Notes: generated by a model from the letters alone, not told the origin. Counted from the first letter of the stretch, positions 44,874-53,328 are shown. The stretch is DNA of 64,000 nucleotides from Planctomycetota bacterium (GCA_020426005.1 JAGQQW010000003.1:1-64000), one strand, 5' to 3'. Program-made: numbers and translations.

Positions 44874-46094
44874 TCAACCGGCCCTCAGGATCAGGTCCGT
44901 GGCGATGCTGTCCGCCATGCGGCACGTGGTTTCGAAATCGGGATGACGCACGACGATCCAGCCGTCGCCGTGCACGATCTTTCGCCAGTCGCGCTTGGGC
45001 GCGCCGACGCGATTGAGGTCGATCGCGGCGATGTGCTCGCCGAACCGCGCGAAGACGCTCTCGAGTCCTTCGATCGCCGTGATGCGTGGTCCAGCGCCCT
45101 GCGCCTTCTTGAAGATGACGGCTGCCGCGAATTTCTTGGATACGTCCTGCGAGATGCGCCCGTGACAGACGGCTTCGGCCCAGCCGGTGAAGAGATCGGC
45201 GTCGGTCGAGTAGTTCATGACGTGCACGAGACGACCGCCGGGGCTGCGCCCACCGATCTCCCCGAAGACCGCTTCTCCGTCCTTCGTTCGGAACCACTCC
45301 ATGTGCGTGAAACCACTCTCGAACCCGAGTGCGTCGAGCACACGCCGACCCATCTCGCGACCCTGCGCCGGGATCTCCTGATCGAGGTCGTGGTAGCACA
45401 CGTTGACAGCGCTGATCCACGGGTTGAGCCGCGCGATCAGTGGTCCGGGACGGTACCAACCGACGTTCTCGAAGAGCGGTGTGCCGTGCGCGCAGACCGT
45501 GTCGTAGGTGTATTCCTCGCCTTCGATGAACTCTTCGACACTGACGACCGGCACGTGTTGAATCGCGCGCAAGGCGTGCTCGAGTTCGTCGTTCGAGCGA
45601 ATCGGCCACGTGTCGGCAGAACCCGCTCCGTCGAGCGGCTTGACGATGATCGGATACCCGATGCGGTCCGCAGCCTGGCGCACTTCCTCGCGCGTGCGCG
45701 CGTCGTAGTGGTGCGGCGTGCGGATGCCGGCGGCGTCGAGCACGCGCTTCATGCGCTCCTTGTCCCGGAACGGCACGGTCTGCTCCGCGCGCAGGCCCGG
45801 TGCACCGAGAGCTTCGCGCAGCTTGGCCGCGAGCATCATGCCCGGTTCCCAGAGCACCTCGACGCGATCGATCCGGCGGTTGCCGAGCCAGTGCCGGACT
45901 TCCCCGACGACGCGGGCTTCGTCCCACAGATCGCGCACCTGGAGATAGTCGTGCAGCGAAGCGGCGACGTCGGGTGCGAGGGCCGACCTCGGTTGGTCGC
46001 CGAGGCCGTAGACCTCGGCGCCGACGCGAGCGAGGCCACGCGTGAACAGCGGCATCTCGGTCGGGAACCCCGGAGAAATCATCAAGACGCGCAT
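44874..46094 (-). CDS. ATP-grasp ligase B, 406-residue paralogue
   Basis: 406 residues. An N-terminal pre-ATP-grasp domain (MRVLMISPGFPTEMPLFTRG, LGDQPRSAL) leads to the ATP-grasp core: RDKERMKRVLDAAGI (110-124), IIVKPLDGAGSADTW with K152, and the hinge VSVEEFIEGEEYTYDTV. The signature T263-HMEWF is followed by E279-IGGRSPGG where most ATP-grasp enzymes have E-x-N. It should form an amide bond using ATP and a carboxylate; the substrate is unknown. It lies 28 bp after ligase C and 11 bp before the S51 gene on the same strand, and is cytosolic. The length equals ligases C and D exactly. Confidence 0.85.
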   Translation of the reverse strand: MRVLMISPGFPTEMPLFTRGLARVGAEVYGLGDQPRSALAPDVAASLHDYLQVRDLWDEARVVGEVRHWLGNRRIDRVEVLWEPGMMLAAKLREALGAPGLRAEQTVPFRDKERMKRVLDAAGIRTPHHYDARTREEVRQAADRIGYPIIVKPLDGAGSADTWPIRSNDELEHALRAIQHVPVVSVEEFIEGEEYTYDTVCAHGTPLFENVGWYRPGPLIARLNPWISAVNVCYHDLDQEIPAQGREMGRRVLDALGFESGFTHMEWFRTKDGEAVFGEIGGRSPGGRLVHVMNYSTDADLFTGWAEAVCHGRISQDVSKKFAAAVIFKKAQGAGPRITAIEGLESVFARFGEHIAAIDLNRVGAPKRDWRKIVHGDGWIVVRHPDFETTCRMADSIATDLILRAG

Positions 46095-46122
46095 CGTTCG
46101 TTCCTCGTGAGTCCGTTGCCGT

Positions 46123-47343
46123 TCATGCGAGTTCGACGCGGATCGTTCGCACGACGCGCGCGAGAGCTTGTTCGATCGCCGTGCTGTCCTCACCACGCAG
46201 GATGACGTATCCCTCGCCTTCGTAGCTGCTCGCGCCGGGTTGGCCGGTCTTCGGCAGCTTCGCCTCGACGACGAGGTCGCCGAGATCGCGCCTCGCTTCT
46301 TCGATGCCGTGGATCTTCTTGACCTTGCCACGACCTTGTCCGCGCAAGAACGCCGCTCCGACCGAGTAGCGACGCTTCGGCACGTCGAATCGATCACAGC
46401 TCACGAGCTCCGCCCAGCCGCGATAGAAGTCGAAGTCGTAGGCGTACGAGAGCAACGACGTGAACTGCGCCCCTGGCGGTCGCGCCGCTACTTCGGAGAT
46501 CGCGATCGAACCATCGGGACGCGCGAACCACTCCATGTGCGTGAGTCCCGTGTGCATGCCGAGTGTGTCGAGCGCCCGTGGCCCGGCCTCGAAGATCGGG
46601 GCGTACTCCGGACGATCGAGTTCGCGCCGTAGCAGCACGCACCACTGGATCCACGGATTCTCCATCACCTCGAGGGGCGTGGGGAAGTACTCGGTGATCG
46701 AATGCAGCAGGTGACGTCCGCGAATGGACGCACTGTCGAAGCTGAACTCGCGCCCGGTCACGAACTCCTCGAGCATGAGTGGCGCCTTCGGAGTCGGCGG
46801 GAAACTGCGCAGCCAGTTCCCGAGCTGTTCGACGGTCTCGAGGCGTGCCGTGTTGCGCGCTCCGGCGCCCGCGATCGGTTTGGCGACGACGGGGAAGCCG
46901 ACCTGTTCGGCGAAGTGCATGGCTTCGGAGGCCGAATGGCAGCGGCGATGCTTGGCGCATGGGATCTGTGCTGCGCCGAAGCGGTCCTTCATCCGCGCCT
47001 TGTCGCGGAAGTTGTGGGCCGCGTCGACCGAGAGCCCTTCGATCCCGAGTTCCTGACGCAGCTCGGCGAGCGGCACCTGGAGTTGTTCGAGGATGCCCAC
47101 GACGCGATCGATTCCGTGCATCGAGTGCGCCAACTTGCGGACCGCGTGGCGCAGGTGCTGGAGGTTCTCGGCATTGTCGACGCGCTCGAACCCCGAGATC
47201 CGACTCTTGAGGTCGGCGCCGAGACGCTCGAAGGGCTCTTGAGTCACGATGCCGAGTTCGACGTCGGGAAGCGACGCGGCGGCGCGGACGAAGCGCATCG
47301 TGGTGTCGAGGGCGAACGGGGCGACGAAGAGGACGCGGACCAT
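46123..47343 (-). CDS. ATP-grasp ligase C, 406-residue paralogue, first gene of the run
   Basis: 406 residues from the ATG at 47343. The pre-ATP-grasp domain starts MVRVLFVAPFALDTTMRFV. Core motifs: NFRDKARMKDRFGAAQI, VVAKPIAGAGARNTAR with K155, LMLEEFVTGREFSFDS, then T268-HMEWF and E284-VAARPPGA, again lacking the usual Asn after Glu. It is the first gene of the minus-strand run and is divergent from glgA, with only 52 bp between the start codons. A TATGCT element at 47354-47359 lies 10 bases before its ATG. As for the other ligases, amide bond formation is inferred from the fold; the substrates are not known. Confidence 0.85.
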   Translation of the reverse strand: MVRVLFVAPFALDTTMRFVRAAASLPDVELGIVTQEPFERLGADLKSRISGFERVDNAENLQHLRHAVRKLAHSMHGIDRVVGILEQLQVPLAELRQELGIEGLSVDAAHNFRDKARMKDRFGAAQIPCAKHRRCHSASEAMHFAEQVGFPVVAKPIAGAGARNTARLETVEQLGNWLRSFPPTPKAPLMLEEFVTGREFSFDSASIRGRHLLHSITEYFPTPLEVMENPWIQWCVLLRRELDRPEYAPIFEAGPRALDTLGMHTGLTHMEWFARPDGSIAISEVAARPPGAQFTSLLSYAYDFDFYRGWAELVSCDRFDVPKRRYSVGAAFLRGQGRGKVKKIHGIEEARRDLGDLVVEAKLPKTGQPGASSYEGEGYVILRGEDSTAIEQALARVVRTIRVELA

Positions 47344-47353
47344 GAATGACGCA

Positions 47354-47387
47354 AGCATACGAGGGACGCTGGTCCTACTGCTATGCT
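47354..47387. promoter_or_regulatory. Divergent leaderless-type promoter pair between ligase C and glgA
   Basis: In the 52-bp gap between the two start codons, TATGCT stands on the minus strand (47359 down to 47354), 10 bases before the ligase C ATG, and TATGCT stands on the plus strand (47382-47387), 8 bases before the glgA ATG. Both are good -10 matches in the same small region. -35 regions would overlap each other; none is clear. Confidence 0.45.
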
Positions 47388-47395
47388 TCGCGCCG

Positions 47396-48859
47396 ATGGA
47401 TCCGCTCGAAATCCTCTCGGTCAGCTCGGTGGTCGCCCCGTTCGCCAAGACGGGGGGGCTCGCCGACGTTTGCAATGCACTCCCTGCGGGCTTGGTCCGG
47501 CATGGCGAGCGCGCGCGCGCGGTCATGCCGTTCTACGGGCGCGTCCGCAAGGAGGTGCGGGCGAAGCCGGTGCCCGGGTTGCAGTCGCTGCGATTCGAAA
47601 TGGGAGGCAAGGACTATGGCGCGTCGGTCCATCGGACGACGCTTCCCGGTTCGAAGACCGAGGTTCTGCTCGTCGACGTACCCGGCTTGTTCGACGGGGA
47701 TGCGATCTACGACGGCGACCGCGACGCGCTGCGCTTCCTCGCCTTTTCTCGGGCGGTCATCGCGTTGATGCAGTGGGAAGGTCGAGCGCCCGACATCCTG
47801 CACTGTCACGATTGGCACACGGCGCTCCTGCCGCTCTTCCTGAAGAAGGCCTACGACTGGGACCGTCTCTTCGCCCAGACCAAGACCGTCCTGACGATCC
47901 ACAACCTCGGGTATCAAGGTGTCGTGCCGGCGAGTCACATCGGAGCGCTCGGCCTCGAGCCGATCCGCAGTGCTCTGCATCAGGACGAACTCGCGCAAGG
48001 GCGCTTCTCGTGCCTCTTGCACGGAATCTTGTACGCCGATGTCCTCACGACCGTCAGCAAGACCTACGCGCGTGAAATCCGGACGCCCGAGCACGGCATG
48101 GGGCTCGATCGGGTGCTCGAGGCGCGCAAGGACAGTCTCTTCGGAATCGTCAACGGGATCGACGATCGCATTTGGAATCCGCGCACCGACACGGCGATCG
48201 CGGCCACGTACGATGCCGAGGATCGCTCCGGAAAAGTGCGCTGCAAGAAGGATCTCGCGAAGCACTTCGGTCTCGAACTCGGACCGACGACGCCGCTCTT
48301 CGGGATCGTGTCGCGACTCACGCCGCAGAAGGGCTTCGAGCTCCTCCCCGATGTCCTACCGGTCTTCTTGCAGCGTGAGGACATGGCGCTCGTCGTGCTC
48401 GGTAGCGGTGACGAACGCCACGAACGCTACTTCGCGTGGCTCGAGGATGCGTTCCGCGGCCGCGTCGGTTTTCATCGCGGCTACGACGACGCGCTCGCGC
48501 ATCGGATCGAAGCGGGTGCCGACGCGTTCTTGATGCCGAGTCGATACGAACCGTGCGGGCTCAATCAGCTCTACAGCCTCGCCTACGGGACGATCCCGAT
48601 CGTGCGTCGCACGGGTGGGCTCGCCGACACGGTGGTCGACTGGGATCCCGAGACCGGCGCGGGCAATGGATTCGTGTTCGACGACTTCACGAGTGCCGCG
48701 CTGCAGCAAGCGATCCGGCGCTGCCTCGACGCTTGGAAGTTCGACAAGGGGTGGGCCCGCCTGCAGGAGAACGCGATGGCGGTCGACTTCTCGTGGGACA
48801 AGCAGATCCTCGAGTACGTCACGCTCTACGAGCGTCTCGCGCGGCGTTCGTCGGTCTGA
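47396..48859 (+). CDS. glgA: Glycogen synthase (ADP-glucose dependent)
   Basis: 487 residues of the GT5 family. The ATG at 47396 starts just before the typical SVSSVVAPFAKTGGLADVC, with the ADP-glucose-binding K18-TGGL motif. Further marks are DILHCHDWHTALLPLFL, VLTIHNLGYQG, TTVSKTYAREI, GIVNGIDDRIWNP, and the C-terminal PSRYEPCGLNQLYSLAYGT with TGGLADTV near the end. It transfers glucose from ADP-glucose to the growing alpha-1,4 chain. GlgC is 16 kb away. The position divergent from the ligase run, with TATGCT elements on both strands, suggests the two could be controlled together. The CDF gene follows after 13 bp. Confidence 0.95.
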   Translation: MDPLEILSVSSVVAPFAKTGGLADVCNALPAGLVRHGERARAVMPFYGRVRKEVRAKPVPGLQSLRFEMGGKDYGASVHRTTLPGSKTEVLLVDVPGLFDGDAIYDGDRDALRFLAFSRAVIALMQWEGRAPDILHCHDWHTALLPLFLKKAYDWDRLFAQTKTVLTIHNLGYQGVVPASHIGALGLEPIRSALHQDELAQGRFSCLLHGILYADVLTTVSKTYAREIRTPEHGMGLDRVLEARKDSLFGIVNGIDDRIWNPRTDTAIAATYDAEDRSGKVRCKKDLAKHFGLELGPTTPLFGIVSRLTPQKGFELLPDVLPVFLQREDMALVVLGSGDERHERYFAWLEDAFRGRVGFHRGYDDALAHRIEAGADAFLMPSRYEPCGLNQLYSLAYGTIPIVRRTGGLADTVVDWDPETGAGNGFVFDDFTSAALQQAIRRCLDAWKFDKGWARLQENAMAVDFSWDKQILEYVTLYERLARRSSV

Positions 48860-48872
48860 AACCGAGTCGATC

Positions 48873-49745
48873 ATGAGCACGCTTTCGTGGCTGCACGATC
48901 CGGGGCTCAGGGCCCACGCCGTCGGGCTCACGATCAATCTCTTCTTGACGATTGCGAAGTTCGTCGTCGGATGGATCGCGGCAAGTGAGGCGTTGACGGC
49001 CGACGGCTTCAATTCGGCGGGGGACATCTTCGCGACCGCGGTCGGCTTCGCAGGCTACGCGTATTCGAAGAAGCCGGCCGACGACGACCATCACTACGGT
49101 CACGGCAACGCGGAGAGCATCGCCGGCCTCGTGATCGGAACCGTCCTCGCCGCGACGGGCATCTTCATCGCGATCGAAGGCTTGCTCGCCTGGATCGCGG
49201 GCAAGACCGAACCCCCGGGCTCACTCGCACTCTGGGTCGCGGCGATCACGGTCGTGTCCAAAGAAGCGCTCTATCGCTACGCACACGCTGTCGGCAGCCG
49301 GTTGCGTTCTCCGTCCCTGCTCGCGAGCGCGCGCGACCATCGAGGGGACGTGCTCGTCGCGTCGACGGTGTTCGCCGGGATCTTCACGGCGCGGCTCGGG
49401 GTGCCTGCGCTCGACCCGATTGCCGCGTGCGGCATCGGGCTCTACATCTCGTGGTTCGCGATCGAACCGATTCGCTCCAACGTCGGCATTCTGATGGATC
49501 AGGCTCCGCCGGACCTGAAGGACAGCTTCGAGCGTCTCGTGCTCGAGGACGAAGACGTTCGCCGCGTCGACCAACTGCGGGTCCATCCGGTCGGAGCGCG
49601 CTTCGTCGTCGATCTCGAGATCTACGTCGATGGCGAGATCTCCCTACGCGACGCTCACGAGATCGCGCACAGGGTCGAAGACCGCATCCAGGCCGCGCGC
49701 GACGACATTGACAGCGTGCACGTGCACGTCAATCCGGATCCGTGA
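48873..49745 (+). CDS. Cation diffusion facilitator transporter
   Basis: 290 residues, typical for the CDF family. The metal site motif of helix II is ALTADGFNSAGD, followed by YGHGNAESIAGLVIG (the HxxxE-like pattern), later SARDHRGDVLVASTVFAG for helix V, where H/D residues bind metal, and the cytosolic C-terminal domain IDSVHVHVNPD. About six membrane passes are seen. It would export Zn, Mn, Fe or Co using proton exchange; the ion cannot be chosen from the sequence. It lies 13 bp behind glgA, probably in one transcript, and its end overlaps the convergent DUF1648 gene by 17 bp. Confidence 0.9.
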   Translation: MSTLSWLHDPGLRAHAVGLTINLFLTIAKFVVGWIAASEALTADGFNSAGDIFATAVGFAGYAYSKKPADDDHHYGHGNAESIAGLVIGTVLAATGIFIAIEGLLAWIAGKTEPPGSLALWVAAITVVSKEALYRYAHAVGSRLRSPSLLASARDHRGDVLVASTVFAGIFTARLGVPALDPIAACGIGLYISWFAIEPIRSNVGILMDQAPPDLKDSFERLVLEDEDVRRVDQLRVHPVGARFVVDLEIYVDGEISLRDAHEIAHRVEDRIQAARDDIDSVHVHVNPDP

Positions 49746-50241
49746 CGGCGGGTCGTCGGAAGCGGAGCACGAACCGAACGGTCACGACCGTGATGACGGC
49801 GAGATAGGTGCCGAGGACGAGCCACGGCGAGAGTCGCGCTTCGCTCGTGCCGAGGTTGTTCCGCACGATCTCGACGTCGATGACCAGTAGCAGGGCCATC
49901 GTGACGAGGAGGAAGAGCGTCATGGTGTTCTGGATCGCCTCGAACGTCGCATCCCGCCTCGTCGGGTGCAGCCAGTAGTCCTTGTGCGGCAGATTGATGA
50001 GCGAAGCCGGCATCTTGGGGATCAGCCATAGGGTCCCGGCGAACGTCCCGAGCAAGAAGGTCGCGACAGCGGTCATCGTCAGGACGAACGCATCCCGGCT
50101 CATCGTGTCGACGGCGTTGCCGGCCATGTCGAAGCGCGTCGCGACCGGATCGCGCAGGTCGTTCCAGGACCACAACAGGTGACCGACGACGAGGGCGTAG
50201 GGAGCAAAAAGGAGGAACGCACGCTTCACGGCTGCGACCAT
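49729..50241 (-). CDS. DUF1648-domain membrane protein
   Basis: 170 residues. The N-terminal AFLLFAPYALVVGHLLWSWNDLRDPVATRFDMAGNAVD matches the DUF1648 signature (LPxxVxxHFxxxGxxD) found in SdpI-like and other membrane proteins; three further hydrophobic segments follow (VLTMTAVATFLLGTFAG, TMTLFLLVTMALLLVIDV, WLVLGTYLAVITVVTVRFVL). Its role is unknown; SdpI proteins act in immunity to a killing peptide, but this protein is shorter. It lies divergent from ligase D with a 34-bp gap. Confidence 0.75.
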   Translation of the reverse strand: MVAAVKRAFLLFAPYALVVGHLLWSWNDLRDPVATRFDMAGNAVDTMSRDAFVLTMTAVATFLLGTFAGTLWLIPKMPASLINLPHKDYWLHPTRRDATFEAIQNTMTLFLLVTMALLLVIDVEIVRNNLGTSEARLSPWLVLGTYLAVITVVTVRFVLRFRRPAVTDPD

Positions 50242-50262
50242 AACGATTTCGCGATCGCCTGG

Positions 50263-50268
50263 TAGGCT
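50263..50268 (+). promoter_or_regulatory. Possible -10 element TAGGCT for ATP-grasp ligase D
   Basis: TAGGCT ends 7 bases before the GTG at 50276 within the 34-bp divergent gap. No -35 assigned. Confidence 0.3.
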
Positions 50269-50275
50269 GTGGCGC

Positions 50276-51496
50276 GTGCACGTCCTCTTCGTCGAACCGG
50301 CTTTCCCCGCGAACCAACGCGAATTCGTCAGGGCCTTGACGCAGGTCGGGGCCGCCGTGACCGGAATCGGAGAATCGCCGGCCTCGGCGTTGCCCGAAGA
50401 CGTGCGGCGACAACTGACGCACTACGAACAAGTGCGCTCGGTCGTCGACGGCGGCGCCCTCTATGACGCGGTGCGCCGTTGCCAGCAGCGCGGCTGGGTC
50501 GATCGACTCGAGTGCACGGTCGAAGCGCACGTCGAGCCGACCGCGGCCGTGCGCGAAGCGTGTGACATCCCGGGCATTTCCAAGCAGACGGCGTTCCTCT
50601 GCCGCGACAAGCCGGCGATGAAGGCGGCGCTCCGCGAGGCCGGTATCCCGTGCGCGCAAACGATCGGCACGGGGGACTTCGCCGAGGCCAAGGAGTTCGC
50701 CGCGTCCGTTGGCTACCCGGTCTGCGTCAAGCCACGCGATGCCGCGGGGGCGTCGGGGACGCATCGCTGCAATGACGAAGAAGAACTCGTGCGCGCGCTC
50801 GAAGTCAGCGGCGTGGGCCGCGGTGCCCAGGTCGGGATCGAAGAGTGGATCGAAGGCCACGAGGGCTTCTACGACACGATCTGCGCCGACGGCGAGATCC
50901 TCCACGACTTCGCGTGTCACTACTTTCCCGGCGTGCTCGAGGCCATGCGCACGCGCTGGATCTCGCCGCAGATCGTCCTGACCAACCGTCTCGACTCCGC
51001 GCCCGACTATGCCGAAGTCCGCGAACTCGGAAAACGCGTGATCGACACGCTCGGCATCACGACGGCGGCGACGCACATGGAGTGGTTCTTCGGGCCGAAG
51101 GGACTGAAGTTCTCCGAGATCGGTTGTCGTCCACCCGGGGTGCGCGTGTGGGACTTCTACGGAAAGGGTAACGACATCGATTGCTACCTCGAGTGGGCCA
51201 AAGCGATCGTGCACGGCAAGACCGACGTGAAGTGCAGCCGAAGACTCGCAGCCGGCATGATCGCACTGCGTCCGGACCGAGATGGTCGCATTCAGGGCTA
51301 CTCCGGCCGTGAGATCCTCGATCGCTACGAGGACTGCTTGATCGATGCGCACTTCCCGGCGCCGGGCACGCCGACGCAACCCGTCGAGAATGGGTATCTC
51401 GCCAACGCCTGGGTGCGTATGGCGCATCCCGACTTCGATCGCTTGCAGCAGATCCTCGGCGAGGTGGGCGAGACCGTTCGCGTGCACGCAGGCTGA
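50276..51496 (+). CDS. ATP-grasp ligase D, 406-residue paralogue
   Basis: 406 residues from a GTG start. The pre-ATP-grasp part begins MHVLFVEPAFPANQREFVRA; the core has LCRDKPAMKAALREAGI, VCVKPRDAAGASGTH with K152, and the hinge VGIEEWIEGHEGFYDTI. The shared signature is T266-HMEWF followed by E281-IGCRPPGV, with Gly in place of the usual Asn. Its length and motifs group it with ligases B and C. It stands alone on the plus strand, divergent from a DUF1648 gene, and ~3 kb away from the main run, so it may have a separate promoter. Function is inferred from family; the substrate is unknown. Confidence 0.85.
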   Translation: MHVLFVEPAFPANQREFVRALTQVGAAVTGIGESPASALPEDVRRQLTHYEQVRSVVDGGALYDAVRRCQQRGWVDRLECTVEAHVEPTAAVREACDIPGISKQTAFLCRDKPAMKAALREAGIPCAQTIGTGDFAEAKEFAASVGYPVCVKPRDAAGASGTHRCNDEEELVRALEVSGVGRGAQVGIEEWIEGHEGFYDTICADGEILHDFACHYFPGVLEAMRTRWISPQIVLTNRLDSAPDYAEVRELGKRVIDTLGITTAATHMEWFFGPKGLKFSEIGCRPPGVRVWDFYGKGNDIDCYLEWAKAIVHGKTDVKCSRRLAAGMIALRPDRDGRIQGYSGREILDRYEDCLIDAHFPAPGTPTQPVENGYLANAWVRMAHPDFDRLQQILGEVGETVRVHAG

Positions 51497-51553
51497 TTCC
51501 TTTGCGCGGTTCGGGCTTTCCTCGTCCCGTCGATGGGGCGACCGCCCTCGGGT

Positions 51554-53269
51554 TCAGTGCAGTCGCTGCGTGACGCCTGTCGTCGGGCCTGCATATCTCG
51601 TGCACGCGGCGTCGAAATCCGTGCGGTGAACGCGCGGCAACACGCGTCGCTGCCACTTGCGTTGCACGCAAATGCGTAGTGGACCCGCGGGCAGACCGCG
51701 AATCGTGTAGCGGCCATCCGTCGCCGTTTCGGTGCACTTGAGCAAGAAGCCGTCCATCGTACGTGCGACGACTCGGGCGCCGGCGAGTGGAGTGCTCGAC
51801 ACGTCGTCGACGATGCAGCCACTCATCACGTGTGGCGATGTCTGGATCGACGCGTGCCAGGTCGGTGGGCGATCGGGGCCGAGATCGATGCGGGCGACGT
51901 GCGCGGGACACGTGTCGCTTCTGGGATCGAGGGACACGTAGACGTACCAGGGACCGGGTCTGAGGACGACTTCGCCGAAGTCACACAGCACGGCGGTGGT
52001 GCTGGTGCCGTCGCCGATCTGTTCGCCCATCCGCATCGTGACGGTCTGTGTCGACTGCATCGCGAAGATCGACCGGACAGCCGCTTCGTCGAGTCCTGTC
52101 CAGTCCCTGTAGCGACGGTTCGCGGACGCATCGGGAAGACAGGGTTCGAAGACGATCGCCGTATTGAGGTCGCAGCCCTCGACGGTTGCGCGCAAAGAGA
52201 TGGGGGCGACGACGCGAAGGACCGCGCGCCGCGTGACACCCGGTTCGAGGTGTATTCGCTGCGTCTCGGCGAACGCGCGCTGCCGACCGACTTCGTCGTC
52301 GTGCCACACGACTTCGACGGTTGCGATGCCGGGTCGCAGATTCCCGAAGGACGCGAGGCCACGCAGGTCCGTGAGTCCGACGGCAATCGTGTCGAGTGGG
52401 CGCGCGCTCGGGGAAAACGTCGAATGGGGTGTGACGAACAGTTCGTCTTCGAATGGTACGTCGATCGGCTCGTCGCGCTTCGGACGCACGTGACAACTCG
52501 TGCAACTCACGGGATCGAGAATCGGGTAACGCTCGCCCGTCGGGCGCGTGCAGGCCGGTGTGGCCGAAAACGGGCGCGAGCCGATCGATGCCGCGTATGC
52601 CGGATCGCGATTGCGCTCGGGCTTCGCTTCGCCCGCACGTCGCACGAGGATGGTGGCGCCATCGACGAAGCGATCCGAATGGTCGACCACGACGACATCG
52701 AGCCCCGCGTTGGTGCGACCGAGCTCCACGACCAGGGTCCTGTCGCCGTCTTGCGTCCGAGACGGTGGCCATGTCAGGCCGTAAGCCGCGTGCTCCACGC
52801 CGCGCTTTACTGCCGTCCGAGCGTCGATTGCGTGGTTGACCTTAAGGAGGTGCTGACCCTTGCGTGGCGTGAAGCGTGCCGTGCCGTGCGCATCGGTGGT
52901 CAGGTCGATTCGTTCGGCGTGTGTCGCTCCCGACAGGCGTAGGAGCGAGAGCCCGATGTTCGGGAGTGGGTGCGATGTCTCGTCGGTCACCAGAACCTCG
53001 AGATCCGAGTCCGCACCGATGCGTCCGCTGTCGGGGACGCGGTCCTTCACCGTGACCGTGACCTCGGGCAGGACCGGTGCGTCCTCGGGCTCGACCTGCT
53101 CGTCGATCGTGTCGGTGAGCATCGTCACGTTACGCTGCCGATCGAAGAGGCCGAACAACACACCCGCACCGACGATCGATGCGAGACCGAGCGCCGCGAC
53201 GAGCAAGCGTCGGTGGGTTCTGCGAGCGCGCTTCGCTGGTCGTCGATGCGCTTCGTTCACGGACCGCAT
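51554..53269 (-). CDS. Membrane-anchored carboxypeptidase-regulatory-like protein with a CXXCH motif
   Basis: 571 residues from the ATG at 53269; the upstream frame overlaps a hairpin. A very basic N-terminus (RRPAKRARRTHRR) precedes one membrane segment (LLVAALGLASIVGAGVLFGLF), so the bulk is extracytoplasmic. Modules have transthyretin/CarboxypepD_reg-like features (LEVLVTDETSHPLPNIGLSL, CIVDDVSSTPLAGARVVART with a DGRYTIRGLPAGP turn). Residues 256-260 read CTSCH, a c-type heme attachment motif, in a section also containing PDxTCxxPTGERYPILDP-like cysteines. With one such motif a single heme is possible, but chance is not excluded. It is the third protein of this architecture here. Confidence 0.7.
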   Translation of the reverse strand: MRSVNEAHRRPAKRARRTHRRLLVAALGLASIVGAGVLFGLFDRQRNVTMLTDTIDEQVEPEDAPVLPEVTVTVKDRVPDSGRIGADSDLEVLVTDETSHPLPNIGLSLLRLSGATHAERIDLTTDAHGTARFTPRKGQHLLKVNHAIDARTAVKRGVEHAAYGLTWPPSRTQDGDRTLVVELGRTNAGLDVVVVDHSDRFVDGATILVRRAGEAKPERNRDPAYAASIGSRPFSATPACTRPTGERYPILDPVSCTSCHVRPKRDEPIDVPFEDELFVTPHSTFSPSARPLDTIAVGLTDLRGLASFGNLRPGIATVEVVWHDDEVGRQRAFAETQRIHLEPGVTRRAVLRVVAPISLRATVEGCDLNTAIVFEPCLPDASANRRYRDWTGLDEAAVRSIFAMQSTQTVTMRMGEQIGDGTSTTAVLCDFGEVVLRPGPWYVYVSLDPRSDTCPAHVARIDLGPDRPPTWHASIQTSPHVMSGCIVDDVSSTPLAGARVVARTMDGFLLKCTETATDGRYTIRGLPAGPLRICVQRKWQRRVLPRVHRTDFDAACTRYAGPTTGVTQRLH

Positions 53270-53302
53270 CTCCAATGGCAAGACTCGCGGTGGACAATTG
53301 CA

Positions 53303-53328
53303 AACGGACCGCGAATCCGCGGTCCGTT
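53303..53328 (-). terminator. Perfect hairpin, likely terminator of the small lipoprotein gene
   Basis: The inverted repeat has 11-bp perfect arms (AACGGACCGCG) and a 4-base loop. On the minus strand it lies 58 bases after the stop of the lipoprotein gene at 53387 and before the start of the next gene at 53269. It is followed by TTTG rather than a long T-run, so it is a plausible but not classical intrinsic terminator. Confidence 0.5.

Noticed and set aside
44862-45927. Upstream extension of the S51-like frame inside the ATP-grasp B gene
   Set aside because: The extension is Arg/Ala-rich shadow sequence; the ATG at 44862 starts recognisable protein and follows the ligase B stop by 11 bp.
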